Source: an uncultured Lachnospiraceae bacterium
GTDB lineage: Bacteria > Bacillota > Clostridia > Lachnospirales > Lachnospiraceae
NCBI GenBank assembly: GCA_910578645.1
Contig: CAJTQI010000002.1
Coordinates: 472,844-536,843 of the forward strand
Direction of reading: 5' to 3'
Length of the DNA stretch: 64,000 nucleotides
Below are positions 21,844 through 30,196 of this stretch, piece by piece (positions within the stretch are counted from its first letter, which is position 1; each line of letters begins with the position of its first letter). The notes under the pieces were generated by a model. It did no database searches, had not been told where the DNA came from, and worked only from the letters and a program-made list of their open reading frames with translations. Both the position numbers and the translations under genes were made by a program.

Positions 21844-23181
21844 ATGGATAAAGACAGGAAAGTATATAAAAAAGTAAGCCGGGTAACAGGCGTAGCAGAC
21901 AGAGACAGGAAAACCCATAGAAAAACAGAGCAGGGAAAAATATTGCCGGAGAGAGATAAAAGACCGGATAGCGATAAGAAAAAAGATAAAACTCCAGGCC
22001 GGAAAGATTACGGTCCGGACAGGAAAACGGATTATGGAAGATGTCCCGTGATGAAAAAATGCGGTGGATGCCGTTATGTGGGCATGTCCTATGGGGAGCA
22101 GCTTAAAATCAAGCAGAAGACGGTAGAGAAGCTCTTGGGCGGATATGGCAAAATGGATAAGATAATTGGCATGGAGCAGCCGGAACACTACCGCAATAAA
22201 GTACATGCCGTTTTTGATTTCCAGAAAGGCAGAGGAATTATATCGGGAATTTACAAGGAAGGGACACATGATGTGGTTCCGGTTGAGGAATGCCTGTTAG
22301 AAGACCGTAAGGCGGACCAGATTATTGGCTCTGTCAGGGAACTTGCAGGTTCTTTCAAGATAAAGGCTTACGATGAGGATACGGGGTATGGCCTTCTGCG
22401 CCATGTGCTTATCCGGGTTGGACATGCTACCGGACAGATTATGGTTGTATTAGTGCTTGGTTCGCCGATTCTTCCGTCTAAAAACAATTTTGTAAAAGCA
22501 TTATGTAAACTGCATCCGGAAATCACGACGATTGTATTGAACGTAAACAATAAAAAGACGAGTATGGTACTCGGCGACAAGGAGCATGTGCTTTATGGCA
22601 AGGGCTATATTGAGGATGTATTGTGTGGCAGGACGTTTCGCATTTCATCCAAATCTTTTTATCAGGTGAATGCGGTGCAGACAGAAAAGTTGTACGGTAA
22701 GGCAGCAGAGTATGCTTGTCTGACGGGAAAGGAAACGGTTATTGATGCATATTGCGGTATCGGTACTATCGGGCTTGCCGTGGCAGGGCATGTGAAGAAA
22801 GTTATCGGTGTGGAACTAAACCAGTCCGCCGTGCGGGATGCGGTGGCGAATGCGAAGATTAACGGTATTAAAAACGCGGATTTTTACCAGAATGATGCGG
22901 GCAGGTTTATGATACAGTTGGCGGAAACGAAGGAAACTGTGGATGTGGTCTTCATGGACCCGCCCAGAAGCGGAAGCACGGAGGAATTTATGGATGCCCT
23001 GGTAATGCTTGCCCCGGACAGAGTCGTCTATATTTCCTGCAACCCGGAGACGCTTGCAAGAGACTTAGGCTATCTGGCTAAAAAGAGCCGTTACCGCGCG
23101 GTGCGGATTACACCTGTGGACATGTTCCCCTTTACGGATAATATTGAAACAATCTGTTTGCTTACGAAGGAGAAAGGTTGA
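21844..23181 (+). CDS. rlmD: 23S rRNA (uracil-C5)-methyltransferase RlmD/RumA family
   Basis: A SAM-dependent enzyme that makes 5-methyluridine in 23S rRNA. Of 445 residues, the first 60 or so are a Lys/Asp/Arg-rich extension that replaces the usual TRAM domain. An Fe-S cysteine cluster follows (CPVMKKCGGC). The Rossmann methyltransferase core has DAYCGIGTIGLAVAG, MDPPRSG and the catalytic-cysteine motif YISCNPETLARDL. Related family members (RlmCD, TrmA-like) differ in target base, so U1939 versus U747 is not certain. It follows the J-domain gene by 57 bp. Confidence 0.9.
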   Translation: MDKDRKVYKKVSRVTGVADRDRKTHRKTEQGKILPERDKRPDSDKKKDKTPGRKDYGPDRKTDYGRCPVMKKCGGCRYVGMSYGEQLKIKQKTVEKLLGGYGKMDKIIGMEQPEHYRNKVHAVFDFQKGRGIISGIYKEGTHDVVPVEECLLEDRKADQIIGSVRELAGSFKIKAYDEDTGYGLLRHVLIRVGHATGQIMVVLVLGSPILPSKNNFVKALCKLHPEITTIVLNVNNKKTSMVLGDKEHVLYGKGYIEDVLCGRTFRISSKSFYQVNAVQTEKLYGKAAEYACLTGKETVIDAYCGIGTIGLAVAGHVKKVIGVELNQSAVRDAVANAKINGIKNADFYQNDAGRFMIQLAETKETVDVVFMDPPRSGSTEEFMDALVMLAPDRVVYISCNPETLARDLGYLAKKSRYRAVRITPVDMFPFTDNIETICLLTKEKG

Positions 23182-23205
23182 ATAAAATCTCTGATGAGCG
23201 GTTAA

Positions 23206-23292
23206 GTTCAACAAATTGAACATGTTCAGTTTGAATTTGTGTCGAAGCGTCACAAATTCTATTGATTGCAGAGCAGAATTTGAAATTCTGCT
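23206..23292 (+). other. Cluster of three perfect hairpins before the MFS gene
   Basis: GTTCAA-caaa-TTGAAC (about 23206-23221), GAATTTGTG-N9-CACAAATTC (23233-23259) and AGCAGAATTT-g-AAATTCTGCT (23272-23292) follow one another. None has a T run, so they are not ordinary terminators. They may be mRNA stability or processing elements. The middle one shares its arms with a hairpin upstream of the thioesterase gene at 17324. Confidence 0.5.
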
Positions 23293-23331
23293 AGCATCCT
23301 CACAACAAAGCACTTCGGAATGGAGATAAGA

Positions 23332-24528
23332 ATGAAAAACAGATACGATAAAACAATCACAGCCTGTTTCGTGGGCTATATCGTGCAGGCGATTGTAAAT
23401 AATTTTGTTCCGCTGTTGTTTCTGACATTTCAGAGGACATATGATATCCCCCTGTCTCAGATTACGTTGCTTGTGACCTTTAATTTCGGCGTGCAGCTTC
23501 TGGTGGACTTGTTGTCGGTGGGATTTGTGGATAGAATCGGATACCGTGTGTCTATAGTTATCGCTCACCTTATGGCAGCGGCAGGGTTAGTGCTTTTGAC
23601 ATTTTTGCCGGGAGTATTAAGGTCCCCTTTCATGGGGATTCTGATTGCGGTGATGGTGTATGCTATCGGCGGGGGACTGCTTGAAGTCCTGGTGAGCCCG
23701 GTGGTGGAAGCCTGCCCGTCGGACAATAAAGAAAAGGCAATGAGCATGCTGCATTCTTTCTACTGTTGGGGGCATGTGGGTGTGGTACTTCTTTCCACTT
23801 TATTTTTCCGGGTGTTTGGTATTGGGAACTGGAAGATTATGGCGCTTATATGGGCGGCTGTTCCTGTATGCAATGCCATTGCGTTTATGAAGGTTCCGAT
23901 TGCCACGCTGATGGAAGAAGGGGTGGAAGGGCTGCGGTTAAAAGACTTGTTTGGCATCAAAATTTTCTGGATTCTGCTTGTCATGATGGTATGCGCAGGG
24001 GCCAGTGAACAGGCTGTCAGCCAGTGGGCGTCTACCTTTGCGGAGAAGGGGCTTGGAATCTCCAAGACGGCGGGGGACTTGGCAGGGCCCATGGCCTTTG
24101 CCGTTTTGATGGGAGCTTCTCGGGCTTTTTACGGGAAATACGGCGATAAGATTGATTTGGACAGATTTATGATTTACAGTAGTATTTTGTGCATTGTATC
24201 CTATCTTGGAGTGTCTCTAGTGTCGGTTCCACAGCTTAGCCTGGTGGCTTGTGCCGTCTGTGGACTTTCGGTGGGAATTATGTGGCCGGGAACATTCAGC
24301 AAGGCATCGGCTGCCCTGCCGCGGGGCGGAACGGCGATGTTTGCCCTGCTTGCACTGGGCGGGGACGTGGGATGTTCCGGGGGCCCTACACTGGTAGGGA
24401 TGGTGTCCGGCGCGCTGGGCGACAACCTGAAAATGGGGATACTGGCAGGGATTGTTTTTCCGGCGTTATTGTTGACCGGGATTGTGTTGTGCAGGCGGAG
24501 TCCATCTGCAGACAGTCATTTGACATAA
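23332..24528 (+). CDS. Major facilitator superfamily transporter
   Basis: A 398-residue membrane protein with about 12 hydrophobic segments. An MFS-like motif follows the second helix (FNFGVQLLVDLLSVGFVDRIGYR), and repeated glycine-rich helices occur (YAIGGGLLEVLVSPVVEACP, GLSVGIMWPGTF). The pattern resembles sugar-type MFS carriers (FucP-like group), but the substrate is unproven. ATG 23332 (MKNRYDK) follows GGAGATAAG. The next gene is a GH3 glycoside hydrolase 42 bp downstream, which supports uptake of a sugar released by that enzyme. Confidence 0.85.
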   Translation: MKNRYDKTITACFVGYIVQAIVNNFVPLLFLTFQRTYDIPLSQITLLVTFNFGVQLLVDLLSVGFVDRIGYRVSIVIAHLMAAAGLVLLTFLPGVLRSPFMGILIAVMVYAIGGGLLEVLVSPVVEACPSDNKEKAMSMLHSFYCWGHVGVVLLSTLFFRVFGIGNWKIMALIWAAVPVCNAIAFMKVPIATLMEEGVEGLRLKDLFGIKIFWILLVMMVCAGASEQAVSQWASTFAEKGLGISKTAGDLAGPMAFAVLMGASRAFYGKYGDKIDLDRFMIYSSILCIVSYLGVSLVSVPQLSLVACAVCGLSVGIMWPGTFSKASAALPRGGTAMFALLALGGDVGCSGGPTLVGMVSGALGDNLKMGILAGIVFPALLLTGIVLCRRSPSADSHLT

Positions 24529-24570
24529 AATAGTTTATGGTACATCTATCTTAGGAGAAAGGGAAAAATT

Positions 24571-26691
24571 ATGGACAGAGAAGAGGCAAGACGCAAGGCA
24601 AAGGAGCTTGTAGGACAGATGACACTGGAGGAGCGCGCCGGGCAGTTAAGATACGATGCACCGGCGATTGAGAGGCTGGGAATCCCGGCATACAACTGGT
24701 GGAGCGAGAGTCTTCACGGGGTGGCGCGAGCAGGCACGGCGACGGTATTTCCCCAGGCTATCGGGATGGCGGCGTCTTTTGACGAGGAATTGCTTGAACA
24801 GGTGGCGGACTGTATTGCCACGGAAGGAAGAGCGAAATATAATGCGTATTCCGCTAAGGAAGACAGGGATATTTATAAAGGACTTACTTTCTGGTCCCCC
24901 AATGTGAATATTTTCCGTGACCCTAGATGGGGGAGGGGGCATGAGACTTATGGGGAAGACCCCTACCTCACATCAAGGCTTGGCGTGGCCTATGTAAAGG
25001 GCCTGCAGGGGGACGGGGAAGTCATGAAGGCCGCCGCCTGTGGGAAGCATTTCGCTGTGCATTCCGGGCCGGAGGCGGTGCGGCATGAGTTTAATGTGGA
25101 GCCCACTGCCAAGGATATGGAAGAGACTTATCTGCCTGCTTTTGAGGCGCTTGTGAAAGAGGCTCGCGTGGAGGCGGTGATGGGCGCTTACAATAGGGTG
25201 AATGGAGAACCATGCTGCGGCAGCAAGACATTAATCCACGATACTTTGCGAGAAAAATGGGGATTTCAGGGGCATTATGTGTCTGACTGTTGGGCCATCA
25301 ACGATTTCCATGAACATCATATGATTACATCCACCCCTGTCGAGTCGGCGGCGATGGCGCTGAATGCAGGCTGCGACCTAAACTGCGGCGTGACTTATCT
25401 TCATGCGCTGGCGGCGTGTGAGAAGGGCATGGTGAAGGAAGAGGCAATCACGGAAGCGGCGGTGCGTCTGTTTACGACACGCTACATGTTGGGACTCTTC
25501 GGGGAAAGCGAATACGATAAGATTACTTATGAGGCGGTGGAGTGTGAAGAACATCTCCTGGTGGCTGACCGGATGACGAAAGAGAGCGTCGTGTTACTCA
25601 AAAATGACGGTATTCTGCCTTTGAACCTGGACAAGGTGAAAACCATCGGGGTGATTGGGCCAAATGCGGACAGCAGGCGGGCGTTGATGGGGAACTATCA
25701 CGGGACTTCCTCCGAGTATGTGACGGTGGCGGAAGGCATACGCAATTATGTGGACGGCAGGGCCAGGATACTCTATTCGGAGGGATGTGCTTTGTTTGCA
25801 GAGCAGATGGAGCAGCTAGCGATGAACGGTGACAGGCTGGCCGAGGCGAAGATTGTGGCGGAACATAGCGATGTTGTCGTCCTATGCCTTGGACTGGACG
25901 AGACACTGGAGGGAGAAGAAGGAGATACCGGGAACAGTTATGCTTCCGGTGATAAGGTCGATTTACAGCTTCCGAAGGTGCAGAGAGACTTGATGGAGGC
26001 CGTTGCCAGTACCGGCAAGCCGGTGGTAGTCTGCATGATGACAGGCAGCGCCATTGATTTAAGCTATCCGTCAAGGCATTTTAATGCCGTTATGCAGCTA
26101 TGGTATCCCGGCGGGAGAGGAGGCAGAGGCATAGCTGACATTCTTTTTGGAAAAGTCTCCCCCTCTGGTAAACTTCCGATTACTTTTTACGATAATCTGG
26201 ATAATTTACCTGACTTTACGGATTATCATATGGCGGGAAGAACCTACCGTTACATGGAAAAGAAGGCGCAGTATCCGTTCGGATTCGGTTTGACTTACGG
26301 TGATGTGGCGGTGACGGAAGCAGAGGTGGTTGACGTGTCGGATAAGAGAGATGAATTTGGGCTGCCGGACATAACCGTGAGAGTGAAGGCAGAGAATAAG
26401 GCCGGCGTTGACACCGATGATGTGGTGCAGATTTATGTGAAAAACACAGAGTCGGAATATGGGGCGAAGAACCCGGCGCTATGTGCATTCAAGAGGGTAC
26501 ATGCGCAGGCCGAAGCCTGCGTGGAGACAGAGATTAAGATTACAGGGCGGGCATTTACGGTTGTGGATGACGCGGGAAAGCGCCTTGTGGATGGCAAAAC
26601 CTTTGAGCTGTATGTGGGCACGATGCAGCCGGATGCGCGCAGCATAGAATTGACGGGAAAAGAGCCTGTAAAGCTGCAGCTTAGCCTGTAG
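24571..26691 (+). CDS. Glycoside hydrolase family 3 (beta-glucosidase/xylosidase type)
   Basis: A 706-residue cytoplasmic enzyme without a signal peptide. The N-terminal GH3 barrel has WWSESLHGVAR, RDPRWGRGHETYGEDP and AACGKHFAVHSG. The nucleophile Asp is probably D239 in HYVSDCWAI. The C-terminal sandwich domain (KESVVLLKNDGILPL, CLGLDETLEGEEGD) and a fibronectin-III-like tail (YPFGFGLTYG onward) complete it. The WWSESLHGVAR and ETYGEDP text is closest to xylosidase/arabinosidase GH3 enzymes. Being intracellular, it would cleave imported oligosaccharides, perhaps those carried by the adjacent MFS protein. Confidence 0.92.
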   Translation: MDREEARRKAKELVGQMTLEERAGQLRYDAPAIERLGIPAYNWWSESLHGVARAGTATVFPQAIGMAASFDEELLEQVADCIATEGRAKYNAYSAKEDRDIYKGLTFWSPNVNIFRDPRWGRGHETYGEDPYLTSRLGVAYVKGLQGDGEVMKAAACGKHFAVHSGPEAVRHEFNVEPTAKDMEETYLPAFEALVKEARVEAVMGAYNRVNGEPCCGSKTLIHDTLREKWGFQGHYVSDCWAINDFHEHHMITSTPVESAAMALNAGCDLNCGVTYLHALAACEKGMVKEEAITEAAVRLFTTRYMLGLFGESEYDKITYEAVECEEHLLVADRMTKESVVLLKNDGILPLNLDKVKTIGVIGPNADSRRALMGNYHGTSSEYVTVAEGIRNYVDGRARILYSEGCALFAEQMEQLAMNGDRLAEAKIVAEHSDVVVLCLGLDETLEGEEGDTGNSYASGDKVDLQLPKVQRDLMEAVASTGKPVVVCMMTGSAIDLSYPSRHFNAVMQLWYPGGRGGRGIADILFGKVSPSGKLPITFYDNLDNLPDFTDYHMAGRTYRYMEKKAQYPFGFGLTYGDVAVTEAEVVDVSDKRDEFGLPDITVRVKAENKAGVDTDDVVQIYVKNTESEYGAKNPALCAFKRVHAQAEACVETEIKITGRAFTVVDDAGKRLVDGKTFELYVGTMQPDARSIELTGKEPVKLQLSL

Positions 26692-26735
26692 GCGGCTTTG
26701 GTTAAGATGCTTATCTAACATCTATAAAAGAAAAG

Positions 26736-26775
26736 GGGAGAGTTGCAGCATATATGATTTGCAACTCTCCCTATT
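26736..26775. terminator. Terminator between the convergent GH3 and AGCS genes
   Basis: A perfect 12-bp stem GGGAGAGTTGCA (26736-26747) with TGCAACTCTCCC (26760-26771). The flanks are moderately A-rich on the left and T-rich on the right, so it can serve both convergent transcripts. A decayed fragment of the TATAGG module (AAGGTTGCAAAGCAAATG ... CTCGTTTTTT, about 26808-26853) follows. Confidence 0.75.
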
Positions 26776-26837
26776 TGGTTGATACAAGAGGCGGTGACTT
26801 TTATTTTTAAGGTTGCAAAGCAAATGTCATAGACAAG

Positions 26838-28262
26838 CTATACTCGTTTTTTGACATTCTTTTCGTAATCTTTCAGTGAATCGATTGCCTTCGGGGCAAG
26901 GGGAATCAGAACAATCATGTTGAAGATTGTCATCAGGCCCACGCCGAAGTCTCCTAAGTCCCACACGAAGGTGTATGCCGCAAGACCGCCGACGAAGAGC
27001 ATAATAAGGGCAAGAATCTTATACAGTGTTTGGGAGAGCCAATTGTCCCCAAACAGATAGGATACGTTGGAGCGGGCGTAGAACAGGATGCCAATAAAGG
27101 TGGAGAAGCTGAACAGCCAGAGGATGGCGGCAATAAATATAACGCCAAAGTATCCTAAGTGATGCTGCATGGCAGCTTGCAGCAGGTCCATGCCGACAAG
27201 TCCCTCTGTCAGTCCAAAGGGGGCTAAGAGCATAATCATGGCGGAACAACTGCAGATTACGATGGTGTCTATAAACACACCCAGAGCCTGCAGCAATCCT
27301 TCTTTGGCGGGATGGCTGATATCGGCGGCGGCCGCGGCGCAGGGAGCGGAACCGGAGCCTGCTTCGTTGGAGAAGAGCCCACGTTTTGCACCGTTCATGA
27401 TGACGGCGCCGAAGCCGCCTGCCACTGCCTGGCGCAGACCGAATGCTTCTGTGAAGATTCGCTCGAAGACGGCGGGAAGCTGGCCGGCATTTTTAACGAT
27501 GATAAATAATGTGATGAAGAAGTAACATGCCGCCATGATGGGAACAAGGATATCAAGCACTTTTACGGTAGCATTTTTGCGCAGTACAATGACCGCCGAG
27601 ATTGCCACGAGAATGACCGTGGTGAAAAGGGGCGGGATGTGGAATGCGTTTTCAAATGCCGAGGACACGGAATTGCCGATGACCTGGCTGATGCCGCACC
27701 AACAGATTAACCCGGAGAGGGCGAAGAGGACGGCAATGACGGAGCGTTTGCGTGTACTGTCTTTCTTGATAAAAAACCGATGGATATAGTAGGCAGGGCC
27801 GCCGCGGTAACCGCCGTAAAGGGGGTCCTCTTCCTTATAAATCTGTGCAAGCGTGCCTTCGATAAAAGCTGTCGATGAACCCAAAAGGGCGATGAGCCAC
27901 ATCCAGAAGACGGCGCCTGCGCCTCCCGCCGAGATGGCTGCCACGACGCCCACCAGGTTTCCCATCCCCACACGGGTGGCGGTGGATACAATCAGCGCCT
28001 GCATACCGGATATAGAGTCTTTGCGGGAGACACTGCGTTTCTCTGCCGTGACCCGTATCATTTCAGGAAACAGGCGGAAGGGAAGGAACTTCGTGCGGAT
28101 GGTAAAGTAGATACCGGTGGGAATCAGAATCAGGACGAGCATGGAGAGCCCCAGGGAACTGCCGCCGGGAAGCGGGATAGTAACCAAATCGCCCCATAGT
28201 ATATTATACACGCTGTAGAAAGCATTGATAGCCCATTCACTTATTTTTGTCCAGATGTCCAT
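26838..28262 (-). CDS. Sodium:alanine/glycine symporter (AGCS family), first copy
   Basis: A 474-residue membrane transporter that imports alanine or glycine with Na+. The AGCS family pattern is clear: PTGIYFTIRTKFLPFRLFPEM near the start, GVGMGNLVGVVAAISAGGAGAVFWMW (written in parts across helices 2-3), and FSNEAGSGSAPCAAAAA before the sixth helix. About eleven transmembrane segments fit the family. It starts at ATG 28262 and reads leftward, alone. A second AGCS gene at 34277 is only distantly similar, so the two probably differ in substrate or expression. Confidence 0.92.
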   Translation of the reverse strand: MDIWTKISEWAINAFYSVYNILWGDLVTIPLPGGSSLGLSMLVLILIPTGIYFTIRTKFLPFRLFPEMIRVTAEKRSVSRKDSISGMQALIVSTATRVGMGNLVGVVAAISAGGAGAVFWMWLIALLGSSTAFIEGTLAQIYKEEDPLYGGYRGGPAYYIHRFFIKKDSTRKRSVIAVLFALSGLICWCGISQVIGNSVSSAFENAFHIPPLFTTVILVAISAVIVLRKNATVKVLDILVPIMAACYFFITLFIIVKNAGQLPAVFERIFTEAFGLRQAVAGGFGAVIMNGAKRGLFSNEAGSGSAPCAAAAADISHPAKEGLLQALGVFIDTIVICSCSAMIMLLAPFGLTEGLVGMDLLQAAMQHHLGYFGVIFIAAILWLFSFSTFIGILFYARSNVSYLFGDNWLSQTLYKILALIMLFVGGLAAYTFVWDLGDFGVGLMTIFNMIVLIPLAPKAIDSLKDYEKNVKKRV

Positions 28263-28390
28263 TTTGATAACCGTGCCTTTCTCAGTATTGATTCTTATCT
28301 ATAATATTGTTTTAGTATATACTGAAATTGGACATCTGTAAAGAATTTGCAAAGAGCGGCCCTTCATCGAGACGCATAAACAATGGACAG

Positions 28391-28503
28391 GTGTGCCACA
28401 GAATATTCCGGTATGTCAGGTATGGAATATGTGCTTGTGAGGCACACTTTATTTTATGGAGTTTTATGACAGCATCTTTTGGCATCTGAATCCGTACAGG
28501 AAG
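28391..28503. repeat. Decayed remnant of the MITE-like element
   Basis: The right end (TTTTATGACAGCATCTTTTGGCATCTGAATC in parts, about 28463-28495) aligns with the MITE right terminal repeat with several changes. The inner part keeps a hairpin GTGTGCC/GGCACAC (28391-28397, 28441-28447) enclosing AATATTCC/GGAATAT. The left end is lost. It lies between sodC and the AGCS gene. Confidence 0.6.
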
Positions 28504-28513
28504 TTTTTAGGCG

Positions 28514-28981
28514 TTATGCAGGATAGAGAATATTTTCGGTGATGACTCCACAGCCAATCTTGGCGCCGGAGTTTCCTGACGGTTGTGTGATGAAGTCGTC
28601 CGGCGCGTTGTGAATGACCAGGCAGCGCTCCAGAATATCTTTCAGTTCGAAGCGGTCGGTATAGAATATGCTGTAAGCATATCCTCCATTGCCCAGGAGA
28701 GGGAGCAGGTCGCCGGCATGTTTGGGATGGGGCAGTTTGCCGGGGTTGTAGTGCTCGCCGGTCTGGTTGAAGGGAAGGGTACAGTTGCCTGTCTCATGGA
28801 TGTGCATTCCATAGAACTGGCTGTAGGGAGGTATGTCTTCGTAGGGCAGGCCGTATACTTCCGTCTCAATCAGCACGCCGCCAAACGGGACGGGATAGAA
28901 ATAAGCCATGCCGTGCAAAAGGGGATTGTCTGCATTTCCTATAATTTTGGCATAAGCTTTCGGATAAGATGAATGTTTCAT
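28514..28981 (-). CDS. Superoxide dismutase-like protein (Cu/Zn, SodC family)
   Basis: A 155-residue Cu/Zn-SOD fold protein. Metal-ligand positions look complete: GMHIHETGNC (two Cu ligands and the disulfide Cys), GEHYNPGKLPHPKHAGDLLP (bridging His, Zn ligands and Asp) and CLVIHNAPDDF (last Cu His). The partner cysteine is in GAKIGCGVI. The electrostatic-loop arginine seen in active enzymes before GCGVI (GNSGxR) reads GAK here, which may reduce activity. I chose ATG 28981 with AGAGGAAG upstream. No signal peptide is present, which is unusual because SodC proteins are mostly exported. It may be cytoplasmic in an anaerobe facing brief oxygen exposure. Confidence 0.85.
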   Translation of the reverse strand: MKHSSYPKAYAKIIGNADNPLLHGMAYFYPVPFGGVLIETEVYGLPYEDIPPYSQFYGMHIHETGNCTLPFNQTGEHYNPGKLPHPKHAGDLLPLLGNGGYAYSIFYTDRFELKDILERCLVIHNAPDDFITQPSGNSGAKIGCGVITENILYPA

Positions 28982-29249
28982 GTCTTCCTCTTTTCTGCGC
29001 AAGTGGATATTTGGATTTTGAATCAAAACATTTTCCGCGCTGTTTTCTATTGGATTGGTTTATGATATGTAGGCATTCATAATCCGTGCCATGGGATAAA
29101 AATGGGACATAGGGACGTATTCCTTTTCGGGAAAAGATGCATAGGATAAAATATCTGCTATAGATTTGCGGCAGAGTAAGTCAAATATCCCGCAGTAAGA
29201 TTGGCTTAATTTGCTGTTTGCGGGAATAAGGAAAGGCTAGGGAAATGAT

Positions 29250-30026
29250 ATGCAGTTGATGCTTGGACTATTGATACCTTTTGCGGGGACGACACTTGGC
29301 TCTGCGATGGTATTTTGCATGCGGAAAGTGATGGGACAGAGGATGGAGAAGATGCTTCTTGGATTTGCATCCGGCGTGATGATTGCCGCCTCGGTGTGGT
29401 CGCTTCTTATTCCTGCCATTGATATGGCCTCCGAGCAGGGGAGAACTGCGTGGGTTCCCGCCGCGGTCGGACTTCTTGGCGGAATGGCATTCTTGCTTAC
29501 CCTGGATAGCCTGATTCCCCATCTGCATCTGGAGAGCAGCCGTCCCGAAGGCATCGAGGCCAATTTAAAAAAAACAACGATGCTTGTCCTTGCCGTGACG
29601 CTGCATAATATCCCGGAAGGCATGTCCGTGGGCGTGACCTTCGCGGGGGCGGTTCTTGGAAACACGGGTATTACCATGGCAGGAGCGTTCGTGTTGGCAG
29701 TGGGAATTGCCATCCAGAATTTTCCCGAAGGAGCAATTATTTCCATGCCCTTGAGAGGGGAAGGAATGTCCAGGCTGCGGGCTTTTGTGTACGGCTCTTT
29801 GTCAGGTATAGTGGAGCCTGTTGCTGCTGCGTTTACCATACTCCTTGCCAGGCATATTGTGCCGGCGCTTCCTTATCTGCTTGCGTTTGCGGCGGGAGCT
29901 ATGATTTATGTAGTGGTGGAAGAACTGATTCCTGAATCACAGTCCGGGGAACACAGTAATATCGGGACAATAGGAGTGGCAGCCGGATTCGTGGTCATGA
30001 TGATTCTGGATGTGGCACTTGGGTAA
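29250..30026 (+). CDS. ZIP family metal transporter
   Basis: A 258-residue, eight-helix transporter that would bring Zn2+ or other divalent metals into the cytoplasm. The ZIP signature helices are present: LHNIPEGMSVGVTFAG (helix 4) and QNFPEGAIISMPLRGEG (helix 5), both with the metal-binding HNxPEG/QNxPEG pattern. The His-containing loop after helix 3 is short (IPHLHLESSRPEG). AGGGAA precedes the ATG. It is followed by about 170 bp before the kinase gene and looks monocistronic. Confidence 0.92.
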   Translation: MQLMLGLLIPFAGTTLGSAMVFCMRKVMGQRMEKMLLGFASGVMIAASVWSLLIPAIDMASEQGRTAWVPAAVGLLGGMAFLLTLDSLIPHLHLESSRPEGIEANLKKTTMLVLAVTLHNIPEGMSVGVTFAGAVLGNTGITMAGAFVLAVGIAIQNFPEGAIISMPLRGEGMSRLRAFVYGSLSGIVEPVAAAFTILLARHIVPALPYLLAFAAGAMIYVVVEELIPESQSGEHSNIGTIGVAAGFVVMMILDVALG

Positions 30027-30196
30027 AACCAATCATGATTATTTTAACAACAACATTTTAACACAAATGAGCATAAGGCTCCGTAAGAGGGTTTACAAAT
30101 AAAAGAAACGGATGGTAAGATGTATATGAAGGCAGCAATCTGTGAAGACGGCTGCAAAGATACATTTTTATGATAAACCGCTTAAGGAGGAAAATA

